Positions 1 through 12,524 of a stretch of 64,000 nucleotides of DNA are shown in pieces; positions within the stretch are counted from its first letter, which is position 1, and each line of letters opens with the position of its first letter. The notes beneath the pieces were generated by a model. It searched no databases and was not told where the DNA came from. It worked only from the letters and a program-made list of their open reading frames with translations. The DNA is taken from NCBI GenBank assembly GCA_038501195.1, contig JBBPUQ010000005.1:4402001-4466000 (forward strand), given 5' to 3'. This DNA is from Nemania diffusa (lineage: Eukaryota > Ascomycota > Sordariomycetes > Xylariales > Xylariaceae). The translations under genes were made by a program, and so were the position numbers.

Positions 1-3000
1 TGTAAACCCGATTTCCCTATTTGGCATACTGGCCGACGCTTAAAAAACGCAGATGAAAAAGTATGGCGAAGTATGCGTAATCATATCGCATATACAAGCA
101 TAGAATCTTATGACTACTTACAAGTGATAGCTCGAGAGAGCATATGCCTATATTTAGTCAGATCATCGAATTCATCTCACTACATGTTAATGCTGCATGC
201 ATCCTCTGGGGGACAATGCGCCCGGATAGATAGTATGTACTGTAGGTAATACACACCGCTCACACGAGATGAAAATGCTACGAGGCAAGATATTGCTATC
301 GATTACCTTCATGATACGTGGTATACCTACACGCCTGCACTGTCGACCTCGGAAAGTCTTACACTTGAAGCCCAGAAGAAGATGTGATGACTTTCATTCG
401 GTGCCTTGCCAATGTGCCGCCACTATCATCCAGAATGCCAAGCAACGGAGAATATGGGATGGGGGCATTGACTTTGTCGATCTCGTGGCCTAGATTTCTT
501 GCTGTTTGTTGATCGGCAATCCATAATGCACGCTGATCTTATACTGCAAAAAGCCCCGAAACTGCTTTACATACATCCTCCGCAGCTTACGCATACAGGC
601 ATATAGGCATCTGGGCATCCCATATCCCATATCCCAACCCGTATTATTTATCCTCTCCGCCCGCTATTCCGGGCGTGTCAATCTTATATGCGTTATATTA
701 GGTCCGATTTGAGCCGCTTCTACCTGCTTTGCAATGTAAATTTAGTTGCGAGCTCATCAAGTGTCGGGCGGGGGCGGAACTCCCCCGCCATAAATGCGAG
801 AGCTCAGCAATGGATTGGATAGAAGAAAATGCAGTAATTATCTTTTTTGATTGGATCGTAGGAGCTTCTCTAGGAGAGGGTTACTGTGTTTACGCCCCGA
901 TTTACTCCGCGTATCAGGCCTCTGCGGTATTGTAGCCTTTCGCAAATGCCAACACACCATCAGGTGGAACGAAACGTGATTCGATGAAACGCCACGTTTT
1001 CTCAGGCCATGCGACAGAGTAAACAGGTCGGTCGGGGTTGCAGCCCTCATACCAACCTTAACGTGAGGCAGTAAACAACCATTAGGGATACATCTCCCAC
1101 CGTCAATCAATCCATATATCTCCGAGACCGCGACGGCACAAAATTGATGCCCAGCTCGTTTGATTGCCTGAATCCCCAAACCCCACGCGATGCCCTGCGC
1201 AGTGAGGGTGGGTGATTAATTTAGGGCGCATGCAAGGCAATACTTCAAATCCCGCGTCGAGCTCCAAGTCTTGCCTCTACCAGTCGAGGGAGGGCCGAGG
1301 TTGGCGGTGGCTGATGTCGTGGCATAAGTATGCCCAGTCAGCGACAAACAACAAACTCCTACCTAGATGCTCATGCGCAGATACGTCGGTCGCGTCTCGA
1401 CAGCCTCGTGCTTTGCGTGCGGGTACCGGCGGCGAACGCGGGGTAGTCGGGCCTGGCGCGCCATTCGCCATCCCTTTTCTTATGTGCGTAAGTAAGTAGG
1501 TAGGGTTTCTTTTTCGTCCGCAGGGGAGAATGCTGTGTGGTCCGTTTGCCCTCGTTGCTCGGGCGCGGAGATAAATGGCCCGCCTTGAGCGCTGCGGGCT
1601 GCGGCCGCCCGTTGCTGGAGGGGGAGGGTTGTCGGAGAAGCTTAATTGTTCTCCCGTTTAGTGTGGAGGGTTGCACATGTTACTAAATGGAAATTCTCCG
1701 GATGTGTATACGATCGCGCCCTGTTTATTAGTTTATTTTGAAAAGGTTTACGTTTGTACTTCTACCAAGGGTGAGATGCTCAATAATACCCCGAATTATG
1801 TTCTTGCTTGATTCTCTGCCTTGTGGGTTGAGCTTCAATGAAGCTGATATACCAACAAGGCCGTCGCGAACAAATTCCGCCACTCTATTTTATGTACGTT
1901 AATAGAATTCCTCTTTTGAATCAATACCCCCTTTCATTTGAGGCTGATTCCTGAGAGCTCGATAGATGTCTATTGCCTGGTCAAGTCCTTTCATTTAGGA
2001 ATCGTGTGACAAGATACCACAGGTGGGAGTTCAGTGTATGAGTTACAGTGCTGTCTTCGTCGCACCCTACTTCACCGAAAATGAACCCACCCACTGGCTA
2101 GCATCAGACTAGGTGATAAATCCTGCAGGCAACTAGTTCGCTCTCTGGGTAACCATGAGTAGATGGTGATTCGAAAGGAGTGTTGAACTTAGGTAGCAGA
2201 GGAAACTAAGTCCTAGTTGGAGAGGTAGGAATCCCACTCTCACTGTAGTTGACAAATCACAGATCTGTGTTTCATTCAGCCTTGTGGATTTGTGTTGTAT
2301 TCATGAACAAGAGCAAGTCAAATGCATGCCGCCATGTTCAAAGAACCATATCTTAGAGTATGACGAGAATGATCATGGTGCTACCCTTAGTGCAGACAAA
2401 CAAGGCGCCTTTGTCGTCGTGGGTCAATTGCGAGAGGTACTACTGCCCCTTTTCATTGTCGTATTACTGTAGATTGATTGACGTGTAAGGAGAGAAGTCA
2501 TGCCAAGGGCACCTCTATGACATTTATGTATAGATCTCAAAAGTGGTGAAGTGTCGTTGTGAAGACCTGATTGGCTAACAATAGCTTAATAGCGCAAGAA
2601 AAAAAGGGGTTCAATAGGATTTTAAGTTAATCTTTATTGAAGTACACTAAATAACTCCTGCATTCTAGGTGCCTCGTGAATTTAGATGTTACCGGGGACA
2701 ATGGTTTGTCACTCATCTAAATAGGCTTTACTTGGTATAGTATGCCTATACGCAGTAGGCTATCAGCAACCAAACCAACCTCGTGACGTTTCTGGACCCC
2801 GCGTTCTAGAGCCTAGCCCTACCTCTGCCCTACCTAGTGCTGAGCCAGCTGACCTATCACATAAACAATGCATAGGTCAACATACGATCACAGGAGGGAC
2901 CAAGAGTTACCTATACTCAAAAGTGGCATGGTAGCTACCTATTATATAGCTAGCTAGCTATGCAGGACTCTATGCCTACAGAAGTAGGCTTGCTCGGCGC

Positions 3001-3564
3001 CTTTGGAATTAAGCTTGGCGATTGGCTGAACTCGCTAACGATAGCGAGCTCGCTCTACTGAGTACTACCTGGGAAAGTATAAAGTCCTGCATGTCAGAGC
3101 TTACTTATATATATATGTTTGTTATTAGAAAGGCTGAAGGGATCGATGCTACGTGTAAGCTCGCGCCATCGTTTACATGAACAGGCTGAGCTCGAGAGGC
3201 AGGCAATTGAACCCCTAAACTTCAACTCTCAACTGATTAAAACAGTGTTTTACTTTCAGGAACTGCTGGCTTTACCTCATATTGAGACGTCCCTGCTGTC
3301 CTGGCTCACTTTCGTTTGTCGGTCTGAGAGGCATCGGTGATGTCATGTTTGGTTTAGGTGAACCACTGCACAAGAAGCTACTAACCGACAATTATCTATA
3401 AAGCTGCACAATAGGGGTCGTGCTTTCTAAGAGCGGCTATTCGCATACGCAGTAGCAGGTTCTCCTCGTCGTAGTCAGTCTCACCGCCGTATCTGCTTCT
3501 CCAAGTATATATATCGACGTTGGCTGAATTGTTGATAAGGCGGCAGTCAGTCAGTCAATCAGTC
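1..3564. other. Gene-free left flank
   Basis: I see no gene here. The open frames are short (under about 115 codons), overlap on both strands, and show no recognisable motif. Composition is ordinary. The stretch has simple-sequence and small palindromic patches, such as alternating tagc near 2945-2960 and tata runs near 3107 and 3507. The last 100 bases before 3565 would be the promoter and leader of the calpain gene and include repeated cagt units just before its ATG. Confidence 0.6.
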
Positions 3565-6500
3565 ATGTCCGTCTTCCCACCCGGTGCGGCTTCGGATGCG
3601 GAGTACTACCTGGGACGAAACAATGTGGTAGCACAAACCATCAAGGCCGAAATACCAGTTACGCTTCTACAGCCTAAGAAAGACAAGCAGCAGCAGCAGA
3701 CGCCGCAGGAGGCCATTGACGAGTTCTGGGCCAAGTTTACCACAAAGGCGCCTGGAAAAGGTTGGTATATATATATTTTTTTCTTTGGGGGGTTGATGTG
3801 GTGATGTTGTGCCTCGAGTGTCTAGACAGTGTCTAGATACTCATATATACGCCCTTTCGAAAAAGCCTAAATGATGACTAAGAAAATGGTGATGGTGATG
3901 ACGATAATATTTTGAATACTGCGCTGACTTTTGTTTCTCTCTCTCCATCACAGCGACGACTGTCATCCCCTCAAACCAATATGCCGAACGCGCGGCGCGC
4001 CGATCGAACAGGGCGGTGGGCACCACGACACAGGCGTCATACGAGGAGGCGGCAGCGGTCTGCAGGACCAAAGTCGCCAAGATCGTCAAGGAGTGCCGCC
4101 GCGTGAACCAGAAGTACCGGGACCCGCACTTCGACCTCGAGCTGGACCTGAAATGGGGGGCGCGCGACACGCTCGAGTCGCTGTGCAACGCGGCGAAAGG
4201 GGAGGATACGCCGCGACCGGCTAAGTCGGCGTTCCGGCCCAAGAGCGTCAAGCGGGTGACGGACGTGTTCGACGCGCCGCGGTTCTACATCGACGGGCCG
4301 ACGGCCAACGATGTGCGGCAGGGCCGCGACGGCGACTGCTGGCTGCTCGCGGCGCTGTGCACGCTGAGCAACAAGCCGAGCCTCATCGAGCGCGTGTGCG
4401 TGGCGCGCGACGAGGCGGTGGGCGTCTACGGGTTCGTGTTCCACCGCGACGGCGAGTGGTTCTCGGAGCTCATCGACGACAAGCTGTTCCTGACCAAGCC
4501 CGACTTCGACGAGAGCTTCCTCGAGCGCATCCTCTGGGAGGACCGCGAGCGCGTCGACTCGGAGGAGCAGTACCGCCGGGCCTACCAGAGCGGCTCGGGC
4601 GCGCTGTACTTCGCGCAGTGCGAGCACGCCAGCGAGACGTGGCTGCCGCTGCTCGAGAAGGCCTACGCCAAGGCCCACGGCGACTACCAGGCCATCGAGG
4701 GCGGGTTCACGGGCGAGGGCATCGAGGACCTCACGGGCGGCGTTACCACCGAGCTCTACACCACCGACATCCTCGACCGCGAGCACTTCTGGCGCGAGGA
4801 GCTGCTGAAGGTCAACGACGAGTTCCTCTTCGGCTGCTCCACGGGCATGTGGGGGGCCGTCTGGGGCGAGCGCAAGGGCATCGTCGAGCTGCACGCGTAC
4901 TCGATCATGCGCGCCGTCGAGATGGACGGGCAGCGCCTCCTGCTGCTCAAGAACCCCTGGGGCAAGGGGGAGTGGAAGGGGCCCTGGAGCGACGGGTCGC
5001 GCGAGTGGACGGCCGAGTGGCTGACCAAGCTCGACCACCGCTTCGGTGACGACGGTAATTTCTGGATCTCGTACGACGACCTGCTGCGCAAGTACCAGGC
5101 CTTCGACCGCACGCGCCTGTTCGGCCCCGACTGGAAGGTCACGTCCATCTGGGCCACCGTGTCCGTGCCCTGGACCCTCGACTACCACGACACGTACTTC
5201 GCCTTCGAGCTCGCCAAGCCCGGCCCCGTCGTGCTCGTGCTCTCGCAGCTTGATAGCCGGTATTATCGCGGCCTCGAGGGCCAGTACCAGTTCGAGCTCA
5301 ATTTTCGCTTGCACAAGAAGGGCCAGGAGGACTATGTCGTGCGCAGCATTGCGCCGTACCGGCAGACGCGCTCCGTCAATGTCGAGCTTGAGCTTGAGGC
5401 TGGCGAGTATACTGTTTTGATGAAGGTCAATGCTACCCGCGACTTGGACATTCTGCCGATAGAGGAGGTGATTCGCAACTATGCGCGGGATAGGAGGGAT
5501 AAACTTGTTGCTGTGGGCATGTCGGTGAGTGCAATGGATGCCCTATACAGAGTACTAACCTCTAATAGCTTTGCTAATGCGCTTTTAGTACGTTTTATTC
5601 CCCCGTTTTATTTAATTTTCCCCTTTCTTCAGATATGTGATGTGAACATGTCATGAAGACCCCGAGGTGATCGATTCTCAGCTACGGCGGGATAGCTAAT
5701 AGGAGATAGGTATGACTTAGCTCACAGCAAAGGAAAAATGGTCGAAACAGAAGAAGAGAAACAAGCGAAGAAAGCCGCCGAGAAGCGCAAAGAGGACAAG
5801 GAGCGAGAAGAGCTGAAGAAAGGGATCATGGAGGCTCGTCGGGATAGACACTACCTCGAGCTTAAGGTGTATAATAAGCGGAAGCAGAGGAAGCAGAAGG
5901 AAAAGGCCAAACAGCGCGCGAGATGGGCTGCTAGGATGGCCAAGGAAGAGGCCGAGGAGGCCCGGGAACTCCAAAAGTCTAAAGAAACACCGCCCGACCC
6001 GAAGGAAGAGAAGAACGCGTCGAATCTCTCCCCTCCTGCCTCCCCTGCGCCCGCTGCGGAACCTAATGCTGTCCAGCAACCGACGCCGGGCCCGGAAGTA
6101 GTTGTTACCCCTGAGGCTGGGGCCGAAGCCGCGAAAAAAGATAACGGCGAGTCATCGCCGAAGTCCGGCGAACCGGAGACCAAGGACGATGCCCCCCCTA
6201 ATGAACCCACTCAAACTCCTCCTCCCACAGCCGAAGTACCAAACCCGACCACTAATAAAGCCGAAGAACAACAACCCCCACTTCTTCCCTCCCGCGGACG
6301 GCCCCGGCGACGCGCCCACTCGGAACCCCCCTCCTCAGACGACGACGACGACTCGGAAGTCTCGTCCGTGTCCGAGATCAGCGACACCGAGCTCGCCATC
6401 CGCTTCAAGGAGCGCGAGACCACGCCCGCGCCCCGGCCCGCGCCGCCGCGTCCCGCGCAACCCGGCGTGCCGGAGGAAGAGGAGGATGAGTTCGAGAGCG

Positions 6501-6966
6501 ATCCGTGGAACGCGGTCGCCACGGTCGGGCTGCGGGTTTACTACAAGGTCGCGGAGGAGGATAAGGGGGAGGAGATTGTGAAGTTAAGCGTTGTTAGGCC
6601 GAATCCGTATGCTAGGGGTCGGGGTGGTGAGAAAGGGGATGAGGGTGAGGAGGAGGGGAAGAAAGAGGGGGAGGGGGAGGGGAAGGAGGGGGTTTCGAAG
6701 GGGTTGGATGTTGATGACAGTGCCAAGGAGTAAGTTTATTTTTTTTTGTTCTCCTGGATTTTCGTGTTTGGAGGGTATCTGCTCGGTTATATGCTTCATG
6801 CTACCGGATCTGCGACGAGGAAGATAGATGTGTGCTGACCTTTGTTTCTTATAGTGCTACGCTCGAAGGTGATCAGGAACAGAGGAAGAAGAGCATCTTG
6901 TCGCTTACGCCTCCTTGGGAGCTCCCGAGTGGTTGTAAGGTCATGGCTATGGCAAATAAAAACTAA
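3565..6966 (+). CDS. Calpain-like cysteine protease (4 exons)
   Basis: Fungal calpain family (peptidase C2), a papain-fold intracellular cysteine protease. Proposed exons are 3565-3760, 3954-5524, 5696-6729 and 6855-6966. They keep frame throughout and give about 970 residues. The catalytic triad is visible: Cys at about residue 194 in a GRDGDCWLLAAL context, His at about 379 (ELHAYSIM) and Asn at about 399 (LKNPWGKGEW). A calpain C2-like beta-sandwich region follows. Exon 3 encodes a long Lys/Glu-rich, probably coiled-coil stretch, then a Pro/Glu/Ser-rich disordered tail; the last short exon ends in MANKN. The ATG at 3565 lies after a cagt-rich leader. The acceptor at 5695 is the least certain boundary, chosen because it keeps frame into YDLAHSKG. 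Substrate is unknown. This is an ordinary housekeeping-type gene outside the metabolite cluster. Confidence 0.88.
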
Positions 6967-7385
6967 CCTCACTATGAAAAATGGGCATATTAGGATGGAA
7001 ATTGCTGTTTAGCGAGCGAGATTGATTACCTTTCTAGTCACCTACTTACCTAAGCATCACTTTGATAGACACAGATTAGATAGTATGGATCCTAAACAGT
7101 CATTGAGAATATCGCCTCACGATATCCCCCAAAAACGGACCGTGTATGAGCACTCCATACATCGTGATCCGTATTCATAATTCGTTCGATGGTGGGTATC
7201 TCAACTATAAACCTCGCCGACAATGCAATTCCCAAAATCCTAAAACCAGATCCATGTCCCTTTCCTGAAACGCCAACGCTTGATATACAGAGTAAACACA
7301 CCGTGCTTTCTTTTCTGCAAGGTCGGCCCAACAGCCGTGCCGGCATACATCTAGTAAAGTAACCCAAGACAGACATACCGAGGGC
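6967..7385. other. Convergent 3' spacer
   Basis: This spacer lies between the stop of the calpain gene and the stop of the convergent Fta4-like gene. I see no gene in it. It should hold the 3' ends of both transcripts. Confidence 0.5.
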
Positions 7386-8295
7386 TCAGAACCCATCCAG
7401 CAACCTCCCAACCTTCTCCCGCTCAACCGCCTCGAGATCCGTCGCGTCCACGTCAACATCCCCCTCCTCCCCCCTCGCATCCGGCAACTGCGCGATCCGC
7501 CCCCGCACCCGCGCGAGTAGTAACCGCATGCGCTCCAGCTCGCGCTCTACCTCGCCGTTGCGCGTCACCAGGCTCGCCTGCACCGCCGACGTCCCCGCGC
7601 CGCCGGACGCGTCGCGGTCTAAAGAGAAAGAGGAGGGAGAGGAGGCGTTGAAGGGCGCGAGCTGCGCCGCCATGCGCCGCAGGCGCTCCACGCGCTCGCG
7701 CACGGCCTGGCGCCGGGTGGAGAGGGAGGTTAGAGATGAGGCGAGCTCGGCGTAGCGCTTTGCCTCGGGGGGATGGTCGGTTGCTTCGCGGGGTTTGGAC
7801 CAGGTGGGCGGGAGGGAGGCGATTGCTTCGTCCGTTGCTGTTTAGAGTACGGTATTAGTTTAATCTAGCTTACTTACTCAATCGATTACCCCGCTGGACA
7901 TGGGGAATGGGTGAAGGGGTATGGGGGAATGAATAGGAGGCCCTACTGAAATCAGCCCCCACGCGGAGCCGCCTCTCACCCCCCGCCTCCCCCTCATCGT
8001 CATCATCGGCGTCGTCGCCGCCGCGCAGAGCCCGCTCGGCCTCGGCGTAGAACAGCCCCTCGATCTGCTCGGCGACGTGCCGCGAGGCCTGCGGCGCGTA
8101 CACGCGGCGCGCGTGCTGCGCCAGCGCGTGGTTGAGGCGGTAGAGCGCGTCGTCGACCGCGCGGGCCGAGAGCCCGTCTTCGGCGCGCTCGTTGGCCGCG
8201 CGCCAGGTGGCCGAGGGCGCGAGGGCCTGGGAGAGGTGGAGGGTCTGCGTGCTTAGGAAGGTTGATTTGTGGGCGATGATGGTTGGGGGCGCCAT
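7386..8295 (-). CDS. Fta4-like kinetochore protein (2 exons)
   Basis: Proposed exons are 8295-7947 and 7837-7386 on the minus strand, in frame across a 109-bp intron, giving 266 residues. The N-terminal half begins MAPPTIIAHK and has a conserved patch on paired helices (DALYRLNHALAQHARRVY, then ASRHVAEQIEGLFYAE). The second exon has an LPPTW motif, then a KRYAEL..LTSLSTRRQAVRERVERL coiled coil and a conserved LVTRNGEVERELERMRLLLARV block. These features match my memory of fungal Fta4, a subunit of the Sim4/CENP-H/I (CCAN) inner kinetochore complex. An acidic DDADDDDE insert sits just before the intron. An upstream in-frame Met at 8433 exists, but the Ser/Thr/Asn-rich extension looks like leader. 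The name needs a profile search. The protein would act at centromeres and has no link to the cluster. Confidence 0.68.
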
Positions 8296-9162
8296 CGTGG
8301 TGGTTGGTGTGGTTTGGTTGTGACGTCGGCGGTGATTGGTGCTTTGGAGGGGGACGTTGGTGGTTGGCTGCTCTGCGCATCTGCGCTTTGGGTTTTGAGT
8401 GTTCGCAGTAGATGTAGTTAAGGTGGCGGTCAAGCTGAGTTGCTAGCTGGCAATTGGTCTTGTAGATCTAAAGGTGTCGAAGCTTGCGCATGTCTTTGTT
8501 GGTCAAATACCTAAAGTAATTAAAGCTTGACGCGTCGCTGTACAGGCACAACGTGTAGCCCCCCGCGTTTTCTTTAGCGGGGTCGACGGGCTAAATACGG
8601 CCTGTAGTGGGGTGCCATGGTCCCGGTACCGAAGCACCTACCTGGGAATTAGCCCCCTTTTCTTCTACCTATCAGGTAGGTGAACTTACAGGTCGTGAAA
8701 AACATCGCCATCTTCGGTATCTAATAATAAGACAGAAAAATTAGACTGAAGAGAGTTGAAGTCTATAATCTTCAGAGGAGCAACCGCGGAGATTTCTACT
8801 AGAATTTGTTTAGGCATCATGCCCTCAATTGCAAAGCTTCGGATACAGTCATGCGCTCTTACTGCCGTTGACATTCTGGACAGCGCATAGCCGGCGGTTA
8901 TAAGGGTATTGACCTTATTAGTTCCCTAATTAATATGCCATAATCTTCGGAGAATCAAGTAAAGTACAGCCATGGATAATATTCACATCATGGGATTTCC
9001 CCGCAAATTTCCATCTGGACGTACTCTGACGTCGAGTGTGACCGTCCTTCTACTACGGGACGGCAAAGGCTTTGGCATCTCTATATAACTAGCCCTGTCG
9101 AGCGTACGGGCTACAGCGCTCTTCAGAAGTATAGAGTCCGAATGTAAAATAAAATCAATAAT
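8296..9162. promoter_or_regulatory. Divergent promoter region with GC hairpin
   Basis: About 870 bp lie between two divergently transcribed genes, with no coding frame that I trust. A short inverted repeat is present: ccccgc at 8561-8566 and gcgggg at 8577-8582. It could form a small hairpin or a protein-binding site. Otherwise the region has ordinary composition with a few tacct patches. Confidence 0.4.
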
Positions 9163-10969
9163 ATGAGTACGTACACGATACAAGGTGAGGCCGCGCGCAT
9201 CTTTCGCGAGGTCCTATTAGCGGATGCGCGCCTGGAAATCCCGGACGAGGTCCGCGAGGCCGCGGAACGGACCTCGTTCGACCCGTCTGCGCTCTCGAAG
9301 CCATTCCTACCCGCGCCCGTGAAATGCACCGAGTCGAGCGCCGCCTTGGTGAGTCCTACGTACTCATCATACTCGCAGAGGAGCAAATAAGCACCGGACT
9401 AACTGGCGTTCTGCCACCCAGTGGGCCCTCCTAGGCACCTTCGGCAACGCCATAGCATCGCAGCGCTACGGGCTCCCACCACAGTCGTGCGTCGTGAGCA
9501 GCGACGTGGCGAGCCTCTTCCTGTTCTCGTTCCTCCTCCTCCGCGTCGGCGGCCGGCCCGTCAGCGACCCCGCCGTCGCGGCGCGCTACGCCGTCTACGA
9601 CCTCGCGGCGCAGATGGCCACGCCCTGGCGGCGCCTCGTGACCAACGTCTACCCCACGCGCGACGGCCGCTGGTTCCACCTCCACGGCGGGCTCGACTCC
9701 ACCCCGTCGCTGCGCATGCTCGGGCTGCCGGCGCAGAGGGCGGACATCAAGGACGAGATGGGCGCGATTGAGGAGCTGGGGAGAGCGGTGGGGGGGTGCG
9801 ATGCGAGGTGGCTGGATGTCGAGGCAAATGAGCACTGGAGGCAGGCGGGCACTGTGTGTCTCACGCCGGACGAATATAAGGATAGCGAGCAGGGCCGCGC
9901 GGTAGCGGACGAGCCACTGTATACCGTCGAGGAGTTCCTCGGCGCGGACTTACCCCCCGTGCCCTGGCCGGCGGTCTCGACCACGACCTTCCGCCCGCTG
10001 GAGGGCATCAAGCTCGTCGACCTCACGCGCGCCATCGCCGGGCCCACGATCGCGCGCCTCGCGGCCCTGCTCGGCGCCACCGTCGTGCGCGTCTCGAACA
10101 CGGCGCTGCCCGACCTCGGCATCGTGCTCTTCGAGAGCAACCTCGGGAAGCGCGACGCGCACCTCGACCTCAAGACGGACGAGGGGCGCGGCGCGCTGCG
10201 GGCGCTGGTGCGGGACGCGGACGTCGTGCTGGACGGGTACCGGCCCGGCGCGCTGGAGAGGCTGGGGTTCGGCCCGGCGTGGGTGCACGAGGTCGCGAGA
10301 AGGAGGGGGAAGGGCATCGTCTACGCGCGCGAGAACTGCTATGGTTGGAAGGGGCCCTGGCGGCACCGGAGCGGGTGGCAGCAGGTCAGCGACGCCGTCA
10401 CGGGCGTCGGGTGGTTGTTCGGGCGCATGTGGGGGCGCGAGGGGGACGAGCCTGTCATGCCCTTCCTGCCCAACTCGGACTTCCAGACGGGGATTGTGGG
10501 GTGCATTGGCATCATGAGCGCGCTGGATAGAAGGAATAAGAAGGGCGGGAATTACCTCGTCTCGACGTCGCTGAATCAGCTTAATAGCTTCCTGATGGCG
10601 TTGGGCACGCAGGCGCCTGAGATACAGCAGGACTTGCGCGAGAGGTGGCCGGAGATGCTGAACTTTCGGTATTATGATGATTTGCACCGGCAGATGAGGG
10701 TGGTAAGTAACATCCATTGTTTCCCGTGATATGGCAATGCTAATCGCAACTGCGGATAGCTCGCGAGCTCTTTGCCAAAAGTGGCCCCAGAGTTATTCCA
10801 GGCGAAGAATTTTCGAACGATGAAGGCAGATCTGGGTGTCCCGGATGAGGACATGGTGTTTCTTGGACCGGCTGTTACGTATGATACTACTGTTTTACAA
10901 TACAATTCCGGTAGCTGCATGCGAGGAACACACAAACCGGAATGGCCCGAGGAGGAGCAAAGCGAGTGA
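9163..10969 (+). CDS. Family III CoA-transferase (CaiB/BaiF-like), 3 exons
   Basis: Proposed exons are 9163-9348, 9422-10702 and 10760-10969, all phase 0, giving 558 residues. The second half carries the family III start signature (RPLEGIKLVDLTRAIAGP), followed by LLGATVVRVSN, then LDLKTDEGRGALRALVRDADVVLDGYRPGALERLGFG. This is the classic CaiB/BaiF order seen in formyl-CoA transferases, carnitine CoA-transferases and alpha-methylacyl-CoA racemases. Such enzymes move CoA between carboxylic acids. The N-terminal half is an extra, divergent half-domain typical of the longer fungal members of the family. The substrate cannot be told from the sequence. It lies outside the metabolite cluster by position and there is no evidence that it takes part. 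GC-rich third positions are normal for the left arm of the window. Confidence 0.85.
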
Positions 10970-11103
10970 AGATTGCACGTGTAGCATTATTCGACGCTCA
11001 CTAGGTCCTGGTTAGAACTGAGTAATTAGAGTGTTAACCGACATGATAGTATTTACAAGACTTTACAGGCCGGTCTCTTATCCGGTATTGTTTTCTAAGT
11101 CCC

Positions 11104-12524
11104 TCACTGCGGAGGCTTGATTATGGGTCCTTTATGATTGGGTCTGACCCATGATGATTCTTCATGTTCGTCTTCTTGTTCACCTTCACTCTCGTCCTCG
11201 TCCATAGGTTCGTATGTGCGCGCTGTACCATTGCCAGTAGTGCCGTTCCCACTTGGAAAGCTTTCTGGTCTGATAGGTGTCGCGAATCTGGTAAAAGATG
11301 CCGAAGCAGACTGTGAAAGCCTATGGTTGGTGCTCGGGGGTGCAGCGGCTGATAGTTCTGACTCTTCCGTCTCTACTGTTGCAATAGCAGCCTGCCACTG
11401 GAGTGTTTCGGCCGCTAGCCGCCGGCGGGACCGAGGCGATCGCTCCCGGACATAGCGAAGTTTATCGGTAAACAAGGCATAGTCGCCAACTATGTCATTG
11501 GTTGCTGATGAGGTCGTAGGTGCGGTCCCCTTCTCTGCGGTCCCTTGCTCTCCGGCCCGCTGTTCTCGGGCTCGTCGCTGGAACTTGAGCATCTTCCTCT
11601 TTGGCTTGGGCTTCCTCGGAACCGGAGGCCTGGGAGCCGGGTTCTTAGCGCGCATCGCGGGCCTTGCTATCTCGCTACGAGCCCTCTCCTGTTCGGATAT
11701 GGGCTCGTTGGTGCACTTCTTGTACCCATTCTGGTACGTGCAATTGGCACAAGCATGTCTCAGTGTACTAATTGCGAGGACCTCAGGCGGCGAGACGATG
11801 CATCGCGCGAAGGGGCCGTTTTTGAGCAGACAATTGCGACACGGATTGGGGTTCACCAGGCCCGATATATAGATCATGATAGAGCTGTAGTCATGAGCTG
11901 TGCGTGGCACAAACCCGCCTTGCTGGCGGTACCGGTTCCATTCGACGGGTCGCAACGTCGGCTGTTCGGCTAGAGCTATAGCTAGCGGATGTAATGGCTG
12001 CGGGACATTGGCGAACTCAGGCGATAAACTCTGCAAGGCGCTTTGCCAGGCGGTTATATCACTGCGTATATTGTCGCGCGCCTCTCCAGTTGCTTGGCCC
12101 TCACCGCTATCCCTACGGCTAGAGGTGGGGGTTGCCGTCAACGATACTGCTGCTGATGCTACAGATGCCAATACTTCGGCTGCAGCTGGATGGCCTGAAG
12201 ATGGCGCAGGTGACGCTGATGCTGATACCGATGCTGACGCGGTTGCTGTGGCTGTAGCTGTGGCCGGTACCGACACCGGTACTGGTACTGGTGCTGGTGC
12301 TGGTGCTGGTATGGGTGTTAATGACTGCTTTTGGATACCATCTTGAGCTGTCACACAATTAGTCTTCGCGTGACTACCTATATACCTATATGTGGAGAGG
12401 TAAGTCTCTTACGCATCGATGGTGATGGCTTCGAGCTCGGGGTCGATGATCGATGAGCATACCAACTCGCCGTGGCAACATCAACGATGGAGTGAAATTG
12501 CGAGTCTGGTGCATCTCCTGCCAT
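11104..12524 (-). CDS. DUF3716-type cysteine-motif protein (2 exons)
   Basis: Proposed exons are 12524-12413 and 12347-11104, joined in phase 1, giving 451 residues. The first exon starts MAGDAPDSQF. The second opens with a repetitive Pro/Ala/Val and Ser/Ala tract (about residues 45-90), encoded by alternating trinucleotide-like DNA and probably disordered. The conserved part is a Cys cluster: CRNCLLKNGPFARCIV, then HACANCTYQNGYKKC. Its spacing is that of the fungal DUF3716 family, a putative zinc-binding module of unknown function. A Lys/Arg-rich tract (KPKPKRKMLKFQRRARE) follows and could be a nuclear localisation signal. The C-terminus is acidic (EPMDEDESEGEQEDEHEE). Function is unknown; a nuclear DNA- or RNA-associated role is only a guess. 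It sits just outside the left edge of the metabolite cluster. Confidence 0.72.

Noticed and set aside
3080..3220. Possible tRNA on the minus strand (ggttcaatt-like box)
   Set aside because: The T-loop-like string has no matching stem and no A box at a suitable distance. No cloverleaf can be drawn.
1..3564. Small open frames (269-493, 729-935, 838-1179, 1212-1499 and others) as genes
   Set aside because: They are short, overlap on both strands, lack motifs or a credible start context, and match what random sequence of this composition gives.
4037..5314. 425-codon minus-strand open frame opposite the calpain gene, plus overlapping plus-strand frames
   Set aside because: It is antisense to strongly conserved calpain motifs and is low-complexity (Ala/Leu/Val/Glu-rich), a by-product of GC-rich third positions. 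The same explains the long antisense frames over the CoA-transferase and FAD monooxygenase.
11138..12346. Plus-strand open frames opposite the DUF3716 gene
   Set aside because: They mirror the repetitive Ala/Pro/Ser coding tract of the real minus-strand gene and carry no motif.
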